From assembly GCF_900104305.1 (NCBI RefSeq), contig NZ_FNJC01000001.1:1-64000 (forward strand): a DNA stretch of 64,000 nt. The letters are read 5' to 3'. A program made the position numbers and the translations under genes. The notes under the pieces were generated by a model. It had not been told where the DNA came from. It made no database searches and saw nothing but the letters and a program-made list of their open reading frames with translations. The DNA comes from Filomicrobium insigne (GTDB lineage: Bacteria; Pseudomonadota; Alphaproteobacteria; Rhizobiales; Hyphomicrobiaceae). This document shows positions 17,278-26,326 of this stretch, piece by piece; position 1 is the stretch's first letter, and every line of letters starts with the position of its first letter.

Positions 17278-18777
17278 ATGGCAAAACGCGTCCTTGTTGT
17301 CGATGACGACCCAGTACAGCGCCGTCTCCTTGAGGAAGTCATTAAACGCCTCGGTTATGAGACGAAGACCGCCGCATCCGGCGAACAAGCCCTATCCCTT
17401 CTTGATGACCGTGAAACGAACGCCATTGGGCTCGTTCTGCTCGATCTGGTGATGCCGGAAGTAGACGGCATGGCCGTTCTTGACCGGATGCGCGAAAAGC
17501 CAGGCATGCCGCCGGTGATCGTTCAAACGGCTCATGGTTCTATCGATGCAGCCATCAACGCCATGCGCGCCGGCGCCGTCGATTTCGTGATCAAGCCGGC
17601 AAGCCCGGAACGCCTTGAGGTTTCCATCAAGAGCGCGCTCAAGATTGAAGCCCTTTCGGGTGAAATCTCCCGGATGCGCAAGACCGTCGAGGGGACTATG
17701 ACTTTCGCCGATCTGGTCATGCGTGGCGATGCCATGAACCGCGTAGTCGCACTCGGTAAGCGTGCCGCAGCTTCCAACATTCCGGTCCTCATCGAGGGGG
17801 AGTCGGGTGTCGGTAAAGAGTTGATCGCACGGGCCGTGCAGGGTGAATCCGATCGCGCAGGCAAGCCGTTCATCACGGTCAACTGCGGCGCAATTCCCGA
17901 GAACCTCGTAGAATCCGTCCTGTTCGGGCACGAAAAGGGCTCGTTCACGGGTGCCGTCGATAAGCGCATCGGTAAGTTCCAAGAAGCCGACGGCGGAACG
18001 CTGTTCCTGGATGAAGTCGGTGAGCTGCCACTTGAAGCTCAGGTCAAACTCCTCCGCGCTCTGCAAGAGGGCGAAGTTGACCCGGTCGGCAGCAAGCGTC
18101 CAGTCAAGGTGGACTTCCGCCTGATCTCGGCGACCAATCGCGACATGATCCAGCTCGTCAAGGAAGGTAAATTCCGCGAGGACCTGTATTACCGGCTCAA
18201 CGTCTTCCCAATCTGGGTGCCGCCCCTGAGAGAACGTGCGGATGACATCCCCGAACTCGCCCACCACTTCCTGGCCCGGTTCGCGGCTGAAGAGGGTAAA
18301 CGGGTCACCTCGATCAGCGAAGACGCGCTTCGTCTGCTCAAATCCTATTCCTGGCCGGGCAACGTGCGCCAGCTCGAAAACGCCCTGTTCCGCGCTGTCG
18401 TGTTGACGGATGGCGCTGAACTTACGGTCAGCGAGTTCCCGCAGATTGCTGCCCACGTCGAGGGCTTCAAGGTTCAACCGCCGGAAGCTCCGGCAGCACC
18501 GATCTCAACCACGCCCACTTATACGGGTCCGGCGTTGCTCGGCGCGGAGAACACGATCCCACAGACTATCGAAGTAAAGCCAGGCGCGCTCGGTATCCCG
18601 GCGATGGACCCAGGCGGCAATGTGCGGCCGCTTGATGAAATCGAAGCCGATATGATCCGCCTGGCACTCGGACGCTATCGCGGTCACATGACGGAAGTTG
18701 CTAAGCGGTTGAAGATCGGTCGCTCGACGCTCTACCGGAAAATGCAGGAATACGGACTGGAGCCCAGGGCCAACTAG
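17278..18777 (+). CDS. Sigma-54-dependent response regulator (NtrC family)
   Basis: 499 residues in three parts. The receiver domain (1-120) has the acidic pocket at 10-11 and phosphoacceptor D56 in LLDLVMP. The AAA+ domain (about 142-370) carries Walker A GESGVGKE (174-181), the sigma-54 contact loop GSFTGA (221-226, the S variant of GAFTGA) and GGTLFLDEVGE. A C-terminal Fis-type helix-turn-helix ends the protein (EVAKRLKIGRSTLYRKM). A long proline-rich linker precedes the HTH. No histidine kinase is adjacent, so it is an orphan in this window. Start at ATG 17278; an upstream TTG is rejected. Confidence 0.92.
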   Translation: MAKRVLVVDDDPVQRRLLEEVIKRLGYETKTAASGEQALSLLDDRETNAIGLVLLDLVMPEVDGMAVLDRMREKPGMPPVIVQTAHGSIDAAINAMRAGAVDFVIKPASPERLEVSIKSALKIEALSGEISRMRKTVEGTMTFADLVMRGDAMNRVVALGKRAAASNIPVLIEGESGVGKELIARAVQGESDRAGKPFITVNCGAIPENLVESVLFGHEKGSFTGAVDKRIGKFQEADGGTLFLDEVGELPLEAQVKLLRALQEGEVDPVGSKRPVKVDFRLISATNRDMIQLVKEGKFREDLYYRLNVFPIWVPPLRERADDIPELAHHFLARFAAEEGKRVTSISEDALRLLKSYSWPGNVRQLENALFRAVVLTDGAELTVSEFPQIAAHVEGFKVQPPEAPAAPISTTPTYTGPALLGAENTIPQTIEVKPGALGIPAMDPGGNVRPLDEIEADMIRLALGRYRGHMTEVAKRLKIGRSTLYRKMQEYGLEPRAN

Positions 18778-18799
18778 GGCACTCCAAACTCCCAGAACT

Positions 18800-18823
18800 C
18801 TCGAAAGCCCTCTTTCGAGTTTG
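18800..18823 (+). terminator. Terminator after the sigma-54 regulator
   Basis: Perfect 8-bp stem CTCGAAAG/CTTTCGAG (18800-18807, 18812-18819) with a 4-base loop and a short TTT-like tail, 22 bases after the stop. The remaining 270 bases to the next gene show no other feature beyond a GGAG before its start. Confidence 0.55.
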
Positions 18824-19090
18824 CCAGAAGGGCTCGGCCACCTGTGGGTTGCCGGGCCCTTTTGGCATGCATGCGCGGTCCCGTGTCGAAATTTGAGCGC
18901 AGAACAATCCATCCGTGGGCGCAGCTTCGACTATTTGCGGTCAAATTCAGCAGTAACATCCTTGCGAATGGCATTATCGCCACACGTTCTGCACGACGTT
19001 GCATCAACAGACCCATCTCTGCCCGCTTAGTCTGGCCATCGCCCCTCAGGTCAATTATTTTCCGGCGGCCTGAGATTTTGGAGATTCATA

Positions 19091-20872
19091 ATGCGCGCCC
19101 GCCTGGTTGCCCTCAGTATTGCTACCTCAATTTTTTCACTCACGCCTGCGCTCGCCATCGAACCCAACGCACCGGAGCGGTTGATTTCGGTTGATCAGGC
19201 GGCCGGAATTTCAGCGCGTCAGATGCTGGAAAGTGGCTCAGGAGTCGCCGCGCGTGCCTATAAGTCCGACCGCGAGGCGCTGGTCGCCTTCTATACTGCG
19301 CGCGAAAGCCACCCATTATGGATCGACGGAGATCATCTCTCCTTGAAAGCCCAGGCCGTAATTGGGGAAATCAAAAAGGCCGCTGACTGGGGGCTCGATC
19401 CTGCCGAATTCACGCTGCCGGGGACAAGCGTTCAGACGAGCAGTGATACTGACAAGCGCGACACTCTCGCAGAAGCCGAAATGACGCTGTCACTTGCGGT
19501 GTTGAAGTATGCACGGCATGCGCGTGGTGGTCGGATTATGGATCCGGCGGGGGATCTGAGTTCCTACCTTGATCGTAAGCCCCAGCTTAAAGACCCGGCT
19601 GCTGTCCTCGAAGATATTGCGGCTGCATCGGAAGCAGATGCTTACCTGCGCGGGCTGCATCCTCAGCACCCGCAGTTTGCCAAGCTTCGCGCTGCGCTCT
19701 TGAAGATGCGCGGTGGTGGGGCGGAAGCTGAAGAAGAAAAGATCGTTCGCCTGCCGAGCGAAGGCCCCCTCTTGAGTGTTGGCAAACGACATCCCGATGT
19801 TGCCCTGCTTCGTCAACGCCTTGAAGTGCCCCCGCCAACAGGTGATGGCGAAGAAACCCCTGCGGAATTGTTTGACAAAGACGTCGAAGACGCGGTCGTC
19901 GCGTTCCAGCGCGAAGCAGGCATCTCCGCCGACGGTGTTGTCGGCAGCGGGACGCGTGCAGCGTTGAATGGCGATACGCCAGCGGAAATAACCGAAGCTG
20001 CGATTATCGCCAACATGGAACAGTGGCGCTGGATGCCGGAAGACCTCGGGCGCTTTTATGTGACCGTGAACCTCCCCGAGTATACGATCCGTGTGGTGCG
20101 CGACGGTGATGTCATTCACAGCGAGCGGGTCATCATCGGCGAAATCGCAAAGCAGACCCCCATATTTTCAGATGAAATGGAAACGGTGGTGTTCCACCCC
20201 TTCTGGGGCGTGCCCAATTCCATAAAGGTCAATGAGATCCTTCCTAGCCTAGCGCGCGGCGGGAACGCTATGTCCCGGCATAATTTGCGGCTTCAGTACA
20301 ATGGGCGGGACGTCGATCCTAATTCCGTCGACTGGAGTCAGGCGGACATCCGTAGGTTCCATGTGTATCAGCCTCCGGGCGGTGGCAACGTGCTGGGTCA
20401 GGTGAAATTCCTGTTCCCCAATCATCACCAAGTCTACATGCACGATACGCCGACGAAGAACCTGTTCAACTCTACGCAGCGTACATTCAGCCATGGTTGC
20501 ATGAGAATTCGCGATCCGCTGAAACTTGCTGGATTCATTCTCGCGGAAGACAATGGGTGGGACGAAGCAAAGGTCCAGAGCATCGTGCGTGGTGGTCCGC
20601 AGAACAATCACGTGAGCCTGGAAAAGAAGACGCCCGTGCACATGACGTACTTCACCGTTGTTGCGAACGATGATGGTAGCGTCCACGCGTTCAAGGACAT
20701 TTACGGTCACGAGAAGCGCATCAAGCTTGCGCTCGCTGGCAAGTTTGACCAGATCGCACGGCATCGGGATCATCTTGCGCCGGTCACCTACGACCGCGCG
20801 AAATATGCCGGCATGAAGAAATCCTATGAGCCTGTAACTGATATCTTCAAGGCCGTGTTCGGCGGCTTCTAG
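19091..20872 (+). CDS. L,D-transpeptidase (YcbB/LdtD-type, YkuD domain)
   Basis: 593 residues. Residues 1-23 are a signal peptide. Then come a helical domain, a peptidoglycan-binding repeat (LLSVGKRHPDVALLRQRL ... AVVAFQREAGISADGVVG, about 220-300) and a YkuD catalytic domain with HDTPTKNLF and SHGCMRIRDP. The latter carries the nucleophile C470. The layout matches large LdtD-type enzymes that make 3-3 peptidoglycan crosslinks in the periplasm, common in Rhizobiales with polar growth. Followed by a terminator and a second cell-wall gene. Confidence 0.92.
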   Translation: MRARLVALSIATSIFSLTPALAIEPNAPERLISVDQAAGISARQMLESGSGVAARAYKSDREALVAFYTARESHPLWIDGDHLSLKAQAVIGEIKKAADWGLDPAEFTLPGTSVQTSSDTDKRDTLAEAEMTLSLAVLKYARHARGGRIMDPAGDLSSYLDRKPQLKDPAAVLEDIAAASEADAYLRGLHPQHPQFAKLRAALLKMRGGGAEAEEEKIVRLPSEGPLLSVGKRHPDVALLRQRLEVPPPTGDGEETPAELFDKDVEDAVVAFQREAGISADGVVGSGTRAALNGDTPAEITEAAIIANMEQWRWMPEDLGRFYVTVNLPEYTIRVVRDGDVIHSERVIIGEIAKQTPIFSDEMETVVFHPFWGVPNSIKVNEILPSLARGGNAMSRHNLRLQYNGRDVDPNSVDWSQADIRRFHVYQPPGGGNVLGQVKFLFPNHHQVYMHDTPTKNLFNSTQRTFSHGCMRIRDPLKLAGFILAEDNGWDEAKVQSIVRGGPQNNHVSLEKKTPVHMTYFTVVANDDGSVHAFKDIYGHEKRIKLALAGKFDQIARHRDHLAPVTYDRAKYAGMKKSYEPVTDIFKAVFGGF

Positions 20873-20907
20873 GGACCCGCAGCCGTACTATTCATAGTGA
20901 GCCAGAG

Positions 20908-20945
20908 CCATCGCGTGCTGGAACAAATGCACGCGATGGTTTGCC
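20908..20945 (+). terminator. Terminator after the L,D-transpeptidase
   Basis: Perfect 11-bp stem (20908-20918 with 20929-20939), a 10-base loop and a TTTGCC tail, 36 bases after the stop. Downstream, 20990-21129 holds a short AT-rich zone and a 7-bp hairpin CCACCGG/CCGGTGG (21045-21065) in the leader of the next gene. Confidence 0.65.
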
Positions 20946-21129
20946 ATGCTCATGCCGCAACTCGCTTCTAGATTCACCCTTACGACATTTTAACGGTTCC
21001 ACGTTAATCGTTAATTTGCCGGTATTCGGGAGACGACGCTTCGCCCACCGGCACAATTCCGGTGGACCTTGACTTCGCTAGGGGGCGAACGGGGGCGCGA
21101 CGTCGAAAATCGACGGGGCAAATTTACTC

Positions 21130-22521
21130 GTGCAATTCAGCTTGAGACTGCGCGCGACTTGCTTGCTTGGCGTTCTGGCCTTAGCCGGTCTCGCAAGCAC
21201 GCATCTGCTGGCTGACCGCAAGGATGAGCGGCGGATCGCGCTGTACAATATTCACACCAAGGAAACGCTCGACATCGTCTATATGCGCGATGGCAAGCGC
21301 ATTCCGGAAGCCATGACCAAGATCAATTGGATGTTGCGGGATTGGCGCCGCGACGAGGCCACCAAGATGGACCCAGAGTTGATCGATATCCTCTGGGAAT
21401 TAAAAACCGAACTTGGCGCCACGAAGCCGATCCACATCATCTCCGGTTACCGGTCTGAAAAAACCAACAAGATGCTTCGCCAAACTCGGGGTGGCCAGGC
21501 GAAGAAGAGCCGACACATCCTTGGCATGGCCGCGGACGTGCATTTCCCGGACGTCCCCCTGAAGAAGTTGCGTTATTCGGCGCTCGTGCGTGAAAAGGGT
21601 GGCGTGGGATATTACCCCACTTCGGCAATTCCGTTTGTACACGTCGATACTGGTCGGGTTCGGCATTGGCCGCGCATGCCGCGCTATGAACTCGCGCTCT
21701 TGTTCCCCAATGGACACTCAAAACACGTACCGGCCGACGGGCACGAGATTACAAAATCCGATGTGCAAATTGCGCGGAAGAAAGAACCTGCACTCGCGAC
21801 GCAAATCGCAGCCTTTCACGATTTCCGCGCGCGGCCCCATGCCCCGGCTCCGGTGCTCGTGGCCAATGGCTGGAACGCAAACGTACAAGCTCATCAACAC
21901 GATACGCCTGAGATGCCGACGCGGCCCTACCAAGTGGCATCTCTGGGTCCTATTGCGCCCCCAGCGCCGAGATTGGCAGAGCGACCCTCGCACTTTCGGT
22001 CTGGTCCTGATGAAGCCGACCGCCGGCAGCTTGCCGATCTCGTAGCGCGCGCGTCCGTCAATCCTCTGATGGGATTGTTCAGTGCGATGGGTAAAAAGGA
22101 GCCGGCGGAAGCACGCGGCATCGGGGCCGCGTTCGCACGCCCGCCAGCGAAGCCTCAGGACGAAACAGCTCGACACGCCGACAGTCGCTTTGGTTGGAGC
22201 AACGGCTGGGTGACCGCGCCGGCTTACGATGAGGAGCATCCGGACGAGTTGTTCTACCGACCCTTCCCGCTTGCTCCGTTTCTTACGGCATCAGAATCAG
22301 CAGACGATCCGGCTTTGGCTCAGATGCAGCATCCCGACGTCTCGGCGACTCTTGAGTTCGTAAGCGATGAGATCAGCGCCTTACCTATGCGCTTCACTCC
22401 CGGCGGGGGCATTGCGGAACTTCTCTGGACTCAACAGTTCACACCCGCTCCCGGTGGGTCGCCACCCACTATCGGTCGCGGCGGCCTTGAGAACAGACGT
22501 GTTCAAACCTCTATGAGATAA
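21130..22521 (+). CDS. DUF882 / M15A-type (YcbK-like) secreted protein
   Basis: 463 residues with an uncleaved-looking or cleaved N-terminal hydrophobic segment (1-28). The DUF882 domain spans about 30-200: HIISGYRSEKTNK, the zinc-ligand motif SRHILGMAADVHF, and PFVHVDTGRVRHW. This peptidase-like fold resembles D-alanyl-D-alanine carboxypeptidases. The C-terminal 250 residues are low-complexity, proline- and alanine-rich, without a known domain. GTG start, the only sensible choice before the signal segment. It follows the L,D-transpeptidase and probably shares a role in wall remodelling. Confidence 0.85.
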   Translation: MQFSLRLRATCLLGVLALAGLASTHLLADRKDERRIALYNIHTKETLDIVYMRDGKRIPEAMTKINWMLRDWRRDEATKMDPELIDILWELKTELGATKPIHIISGYRSEKTNKMLRQTRGGQAKKSRHILGMAADVHFPDVPLKKLRYSALVREKGGVGYYPTSAIPFVHVDTGRVRHWPRMPRYELALLFPNGHSKHVPADGHEITKSDVQIARKKEPALATQIAAFHDFRARPHAPAPVLVANGWNANVQAHQHDTPEMPTRPYQVASLGPIAPPAPRLAERPSHFRSGPDEADRRQLADLVARASVNPLMGLFSAMGKKEPAEARGIGAAFARPPAKPQDETARHADSRFGWSNGWVTAPAYDEEHPDELFYRPFPLAPFLTASESADDPALAQMQHPDVSATLEFVSDEISALPMRFTPGGGIAELLWTQQFTPAPGGSPPTIGRGGLENRRVQTSMR

Positions 22522-22570
22522 AGGAAGACATGCGGCGCGAGCTTGCGCCCTGGATGCATATCGGGGGGGT

Positions 22571-23521
22571 TTAGGCTGCCTCGTTGCCCTTGCCCTTTGG
22601 CACGAATGTCCCTGCAGCTTCCAGCAATTGCGTCGCCGACTTCTTCACGATTTCGCCGAGTTCGATGAAATCCTGCTTGCGTGGCGATGTCGCGCGCCAA
22701 ACCAATCCAAGCGTCCGGCTCGGTTCGGGTTCGACGAAGCGCATCAGCTTAAGTGAGCGCCCGCGCGTTTCAATGCCAAGGCTAATCTCAGGGAGCAGCG
22801 TGATGCCATATCCGGCGGCGACCAGTTCAACAATTGTGGCCAGACTGGAAGCTCCAAAAGTATTGATCTTCCGGACTTGCTGCAGGTTACAGTAGGTCAG
22901 TGCCTGATCACGAAGGCAATGCCCTTCCTCCAGCAACAAGAGACGCTGCTGTTCGACGAAGTCTGGCGTAGCACGCACGCGCCCTGACAGCTCGCGGCCC
23001 GCAGGCAGCGCCAGGACGAACCGATCTTCGACCAAATCCATCGTCTCGATATCAGCATGCTTGACGGGTAATGCGAGCAGCAAAACGTCGAGTTTGCCGT
23101 CGACGAGTTCCTGCAAAAGCGTGTGTGTCTGCGTCTCGCGGACTGCCAAAGTCAGGTCGGGATAGCTCTCGCGCAAAGCCGGCAAGACGGGCGGCAACAA
23201 ATACGGCGCCACGGAGGGGATCACCCCCAATCTCAATTCACCGGTAAGCACTTGATCGCCGTGTTGTGCCACCTCAATGAGTTCGCGAGTATCCGCGAGA
23301 ATCCGTGCAGCGCGCGCGGCGATTTCAACGCCGTGTTTGGTGAGCTGAACACCTGATCTCGTCCGCTCAAGAAGCGTGAGGCCAAGATTATTCTCAAGCT
23401 CCTGAATCTGCATGGAGAGCGCAGGTTGGGTGACGGAACATGCCTCAGCGGCGCGCCCGAAATGCAGCTCGCGCGCCAACGCATCGAAGTAGCGCAACTG
23501 TTTCAAGGTGATGTTGATCAT
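22571..23521 (-). CDS. oxyR: Hydrogen peroxide-sensing LysR regulator OxyR
   Basis: 316 residues: N-terminal LysR helix-turn-helix (1-65; FGRAAEACSVTQPALSMQI) and a substrate-binding-like sensing domain. The redox cysteines C202 and C211 lie in GHCLRDQALTYC, with the nine-residue spacing of E. coli C199/C208. That identifies OxyR rather than a generic LysR protein. It is divergent from the catalase gene, its classic target. The ATG at 23521 begins the conserved MINITLKQLRYF; the longer frame is rejected. Confidence 0.94.
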   Translation of the reverse strand: MINITLKQLRYFDALARELHFGRAAEACSVTQPALSMQIQELENNLGLTLLERTRSGVQLTKHGVEIAARAARILADTRELIEVAQHGDQVLTGELRLGVIPSVAPYLLPPVLPALRESYPDLTLAVRETQTHTLLQELVDGKLDVLLLALPVKHADIETMDLVEDRFVLALPAGRELSGRVRATPDFVEQQRLLLLEEGHCLRDQALTYCNLQQVRKINTFGASSLATIVELVAAGYGITLLPEISLGIETRGRSLKLMRFVEPEPSRTLGLVWRATSPRKQDFIELGEIVKKSATQLLEAAGTFVPKGKGNEAA

Positions 23522-23555
23522 AAGCCAACCTGATAGCCTCGGCCACAACTTCATA

Positions 23556-23570
23556 TTAGAACTTATCTAA
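23556..23570. promoter_or_regulatory. Candidate OxyR operator half-site pair
   Basis: TTAG-N7-CTAA in the 91-base divergent region between oxyR and katA fits the spacing of the OxyR consensus ATAG-N7-CTAT, with T to A changes at the outer bases. A further CTAG lies about 11 bases on. Location and gene pair support it; binding is inferred. Confidence 0.5.
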
Positions 23571-23612
23571 ACAAGTGTCTAGTTTGAAGGCGTTCTAACT
23601 TGAGAGGTAGTC

Positions 23613-25118
23613 ATGACCAAAAAGACCCTAACGACCTCCGCTGGCGCGCCAGTGGCGGACAATCAAAATTCCATGACTGCTGGTGCACGTGGCCCGGTGC
23701 TGCTGCAGGACTACCAGCTTATTGAAAAGCTTGCGCATCAGAACCGGGAGCGGATTCCTGAGCGCGTCGTGCACGCCAAGGGTTGGGGGGCCCATGGTAC
23801 GCTCACAGTCACGCACGATATTTCCAAGTACACGCGCGCCAAGCTGTTCTCGAAGGTCGGACAAAAAACCCCGATGATTGCCCGCTTCTCAACGGTTGCC
23901 GGTGAGTTGGGCGCGGCAGACGCCGAGCGCGACGTTCGCGGTTTTGCCCTGAAATTTTACACAGAGGAAGGTAACTGGGACCTCGTCGGCAACAACACGC
24001 CTGTCTTCTTCGTCCGTGACCCGTTGAAGTTCCCTGACTTCATCCACACGCAGAAACGCCACCCCAAAACCAACCTCCGGTCACCCACCGCCATGTGGGA
24101 TTTCTGGTCGTTGTCACCCGAAAGCCTTCATCAGGTGACGATCCTGATGTCGGACCGCGGTATCCCAGTCGCTCCGATGTACATGAACGGTTACGGCAGC
24201 CATACCTACAGCTTCTGGAACAATGACGGCGAACGATTCTGGGTGAAGTTCCACTTCAAGACCCTGCAGGGCCACAAGCACTACACCAACGCTGAAGCTG
24301 AAGCTCTGATCGGTAAAACCCGCGAGAGCTATCAGGAGGAACTGTTCGGCGCCATCGAGCGCGGCGAGTTCCCGAAGTGGCGCGTGTGCGTGCAGATCAT
24401 GCCGGAAACGGATGCTGAGAAGACGTCCTACAATCCGTTTGACCTGACCAAGGTCTGGCCGCACGGGGACTATCCGCTCATTGAGGTTGGTGAACTCGAA
24501 CTCAACCGGAACGCAGATAACTATTTCGCGGAGATCGAAATGGCAGCGTTCTCGCCTTCGAACGTCGTTCCGGGCATTTCGTATTCCCCAGATAAGATGC
24601 TGCAGGCGCGAATCTTCTCGTATGCGGACGCGCACCGCTACCGTCTTGGTACGCACTACGAGGCGCTTCCGGTCAACGCTCCGAAGTGCCCGGTTCACCA
24701 CTATCACAAGGATGGGGCGATGCGCTTCTTCCCCAATGATACGGGCAATCCGGACGTCTACTACGAGCCGAACAGCTTCAACGGTCCAACGGAAGATCCT
24801 TCCGTGAATGAACCGCCGCTCAAGATCTCTGGCGATGGCGACCGTTATAATCACCGCATCGGCAATGATGACTTCTCGCAGCCACGCGCGCTGTTCGAAC
24901 TCTTCGATGCCGGTCAGCGCGCACGTCTATTCAGCAACATCGCAGCTGCGATGGGCGGCGTTCCACCAGTCATCAAGGAGCGGCAGTGCCGCCTCTTCGA
25001 CCAAATCCATCCTGAATACGGTGCAGGCGTACGGAAGGCGCTTGAAGCCGCTGGCGAAGGGTATGATCCCAACGCTATTCCTGTGACGGACGCCACGCCA
25101 CAGGAAGCCGCAGAGTAA
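23613..25118 (+). CDS. katA: Monofunctional haem catalase (small-subunit type)
   Basis: 501 residues. It decomposes hydrogen peroxide. The distal histidine H54 sits in [12 protein letters not shown], followed by [29 protein letters not shown] (catalytic Asn), and the proximal haem tyrosine in [12 protein letters not shown]. Length and sequence fit clade-3 small-subunit catalases; the extra C-terminal flavodoxin-like domain of large catalases is absent. Divergent from oxyR, so very likely induced by peroxide. Confidence 0.95.
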   Translation: MTKKTLTTSAGAPVADNQNSMTAGARGPVLLQDYQLIEKLAHQNRERIPERVVHAKGWGAHGTLTVTHDISKYTRAKLFSKVGQKTPMIARFSTVAGELGAADAERDVRGFALKFYTEEGNWDLVGNNTPVFFVRDPLKFPDFIHTQKRHPKTNLRSPTAMWDFWSLSPESLHQVTILMSDRGIPVAPMYMNGYGSHTYSFWNNDGERFWVKFHFKTLQGHKHYTNAEAEALIGKTRESYQEELFGAIERGEFPKWRVCVQIMPETDAEKTSYNPFDLTKVWPHGDYPLIEVGELELNRNADNYFAEIEMAAFSPSNVVPGISYSPDKMLQARIFSYADAHRYRLGTHYEALPVNAPKCPVHHYHKDGAMRFFPNDTGNPDVYYEPNSFNGPTEDPSVNEPPLKISGDGDRYNHRIGNDDFSQPRALFELFDAGQRARLFSNIAAAMGGVPPVIKERQCRLFDQIHPEYGAGVRKALEAAGEGYDPNAIPVTDATPQEAAE

Positions 25119-25135
25119 TCTGAGGCTTATGGCTT

Positions 25136-25184
25136 AGAATTATGGGGCGCTCCAACTGTTGGTTGGGGTGCCCTAATTCTTTTT
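25136..25184 (+). terminator. Strong terminator after katA
   Basis: Long hairpin: AGAATTA...GGGGCGCTCCAAC pairs with GGTTGGGGTGCCC...TAATTCT around a TGTT loop, followed by five T residues. Starts 18 bases after the katA stop. Confidence 0.8.
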
Positions 25185-25331
25185 GCCGCTGCTACGCCAT
25201 GTCAGCCGCAAACGGCCCGCACAGACGCTCACCGGCTGGACTATTTTCCCAGCGGTCGCACCTGTTGCAGGCGGAAATCGGTTTGGTCGCGGAAGCTGAA
25301 CCGAATCAGGCTCAGGCCGCGGGCACCCGGC

Positions 25332-25625
25332 CTATTCGGCGGCCATCAAGGCGTCTACAGCTTCATCGGAAGGCAACTCATCGAGCATTCCTAGAGCATG
25401 CATGTAGACTTCGAGGATGCCATCCTCTTCCTGGCGCTCGGTCTTCGATTTCTTACGCAGAGATATAATCTTGCGCATTGCTTTGACATCGAACCCCGTC
25501 GCCTTGGCCTCTAGGAACTTGTCCTTGATGTCGCCAGCGATGGCCTTTTTCTCTTCTTCAAGCCGCTCGATCTGTTCGATGAACTGGCGCAATTGCGCCT
25601 GCGACGACGCTTGCAGCGTTGTCAT
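25332..25625 (-). CDS. gapR: GapR-like nucleoid-associated protein (DUF2312)
   Basis: 97 residues, nearly all coiled-coil: [25 protein letters not shown], then a short basic [11 protein letters not shown] segment. This is the DUF2312/GapR pattern, an alphaproteobacterial DNA-binding tetramer that prefers overtwisted DNA ahead of forks and transcription. Length is slightly above the Caulobacter protein. It is part of a housekeeping block (DUF1244, gckA, pyk, cpdR) typical of Rhizobiales. 25626-25820 upstream holds no gene. Confidence 0.9.
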   Translation of the reverse strand: MTTLQASSQAQLRQFIEQIERLEEEKKAIAGDIKDKFLEAKATGFDVKAMRKIISLRKKSKTERQEEDGILEVYMHALGMLDELPSDEAVDALMAAE

Positions 25626-25820
25626 GGCTCAAACCCCACTGAATGCTTAAACGATGAACGCGATGTACTGGAGGTCAATGCACCGCCCCGCCGAAGCGGC
25701 ACGGTGCTTGCTGCCAAAAACCCTCTCTTCTGGCGCATGACTTCACGCTAACGGGGGCTGGCGGCGCTATCAAGGCACAGTTGAAAACCATCCAAAGGTT
25801 TCGAGGGGTCCAGAATAAAA

Positions 25821-26141
25821 TCAGTGGTCCTTCGGGCGGTTTTGCTCGAAAGCGGCCTTCTGGTCTGAAGAGGCCTCAATTTGATGTTTGGCCTGCCACT
25901 GCTTGTAGGGTTCGCCGTAGATGATCTCTCGCGCCTCGTCCTTACTCAACGTAATCCCGTGATTGCTTGCCGCCTCCATATACCAATTGGACAGGCAGTT
26001 ACGGCAAAAGCCAGCAAGGTTCATGAGATCGATATTCTGGACATCGGCGCGTGTGCGGAGATGGCTGACCAAGCGGCGAAATGCAGCAGCTTCCAGCTCG
26101 GTGCGGGTTTTGTCGTCGAATTCTTGCGAGCGGTCGGTCAT
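25821..26141 (-). CDS. DUF1244 protein
   Basis: 106 residues. The conserved DUF1244 block is plain: AAAFRRLVSHLRTRADVQNIDLMNLAGFCRNCLSNW (paraphrased: the FRRLVSHL helix, then NLAGFCRNCLSNWY with CxxC). The family is small, mostly alphaproteobacterial, of unknown function. ATG at 26141 has AAGGA upstream; an in-frame start at 26171 is rejected. Probably follows its own promoter divergent from gckA. Confidence 0.85.
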   Translation of the reverse strand: MTDRSQEFDDKTRTELEAAAFRRLVSHLRTRADVQNIDLMNLAGFCRNCLSNWYMEAASNHGITLSKDEAREIIYGEPYKQWQAKHQIEASSDQKAAFEQNRPKDH

Positions 26142-26326
26142 TAATCCGTTTTCCTTGTTATGATTTCGCACTTCTAGATATGGTTATGGTGCTTGCTGGA
26201 TATCAGGATAACGAGGGTGCGGCCTGCGGCCAAGACGCGGACAGTGGCGGAGCGACTTGACGGCCTCGCGCCGATCCCGCAAACCAGCCCGGCAATTCGA
26301 CTAAACGCTAACACGAAGGACCGCCC

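Noticed and set aside
17392-18477. 361-codon minus-strand frame opposite the sigma-54 regulator
   Set aside because: It lies antisense to a clearly recognised gene and shows no domain or ribosome site; a shadow frame from GC-rich codon structure.
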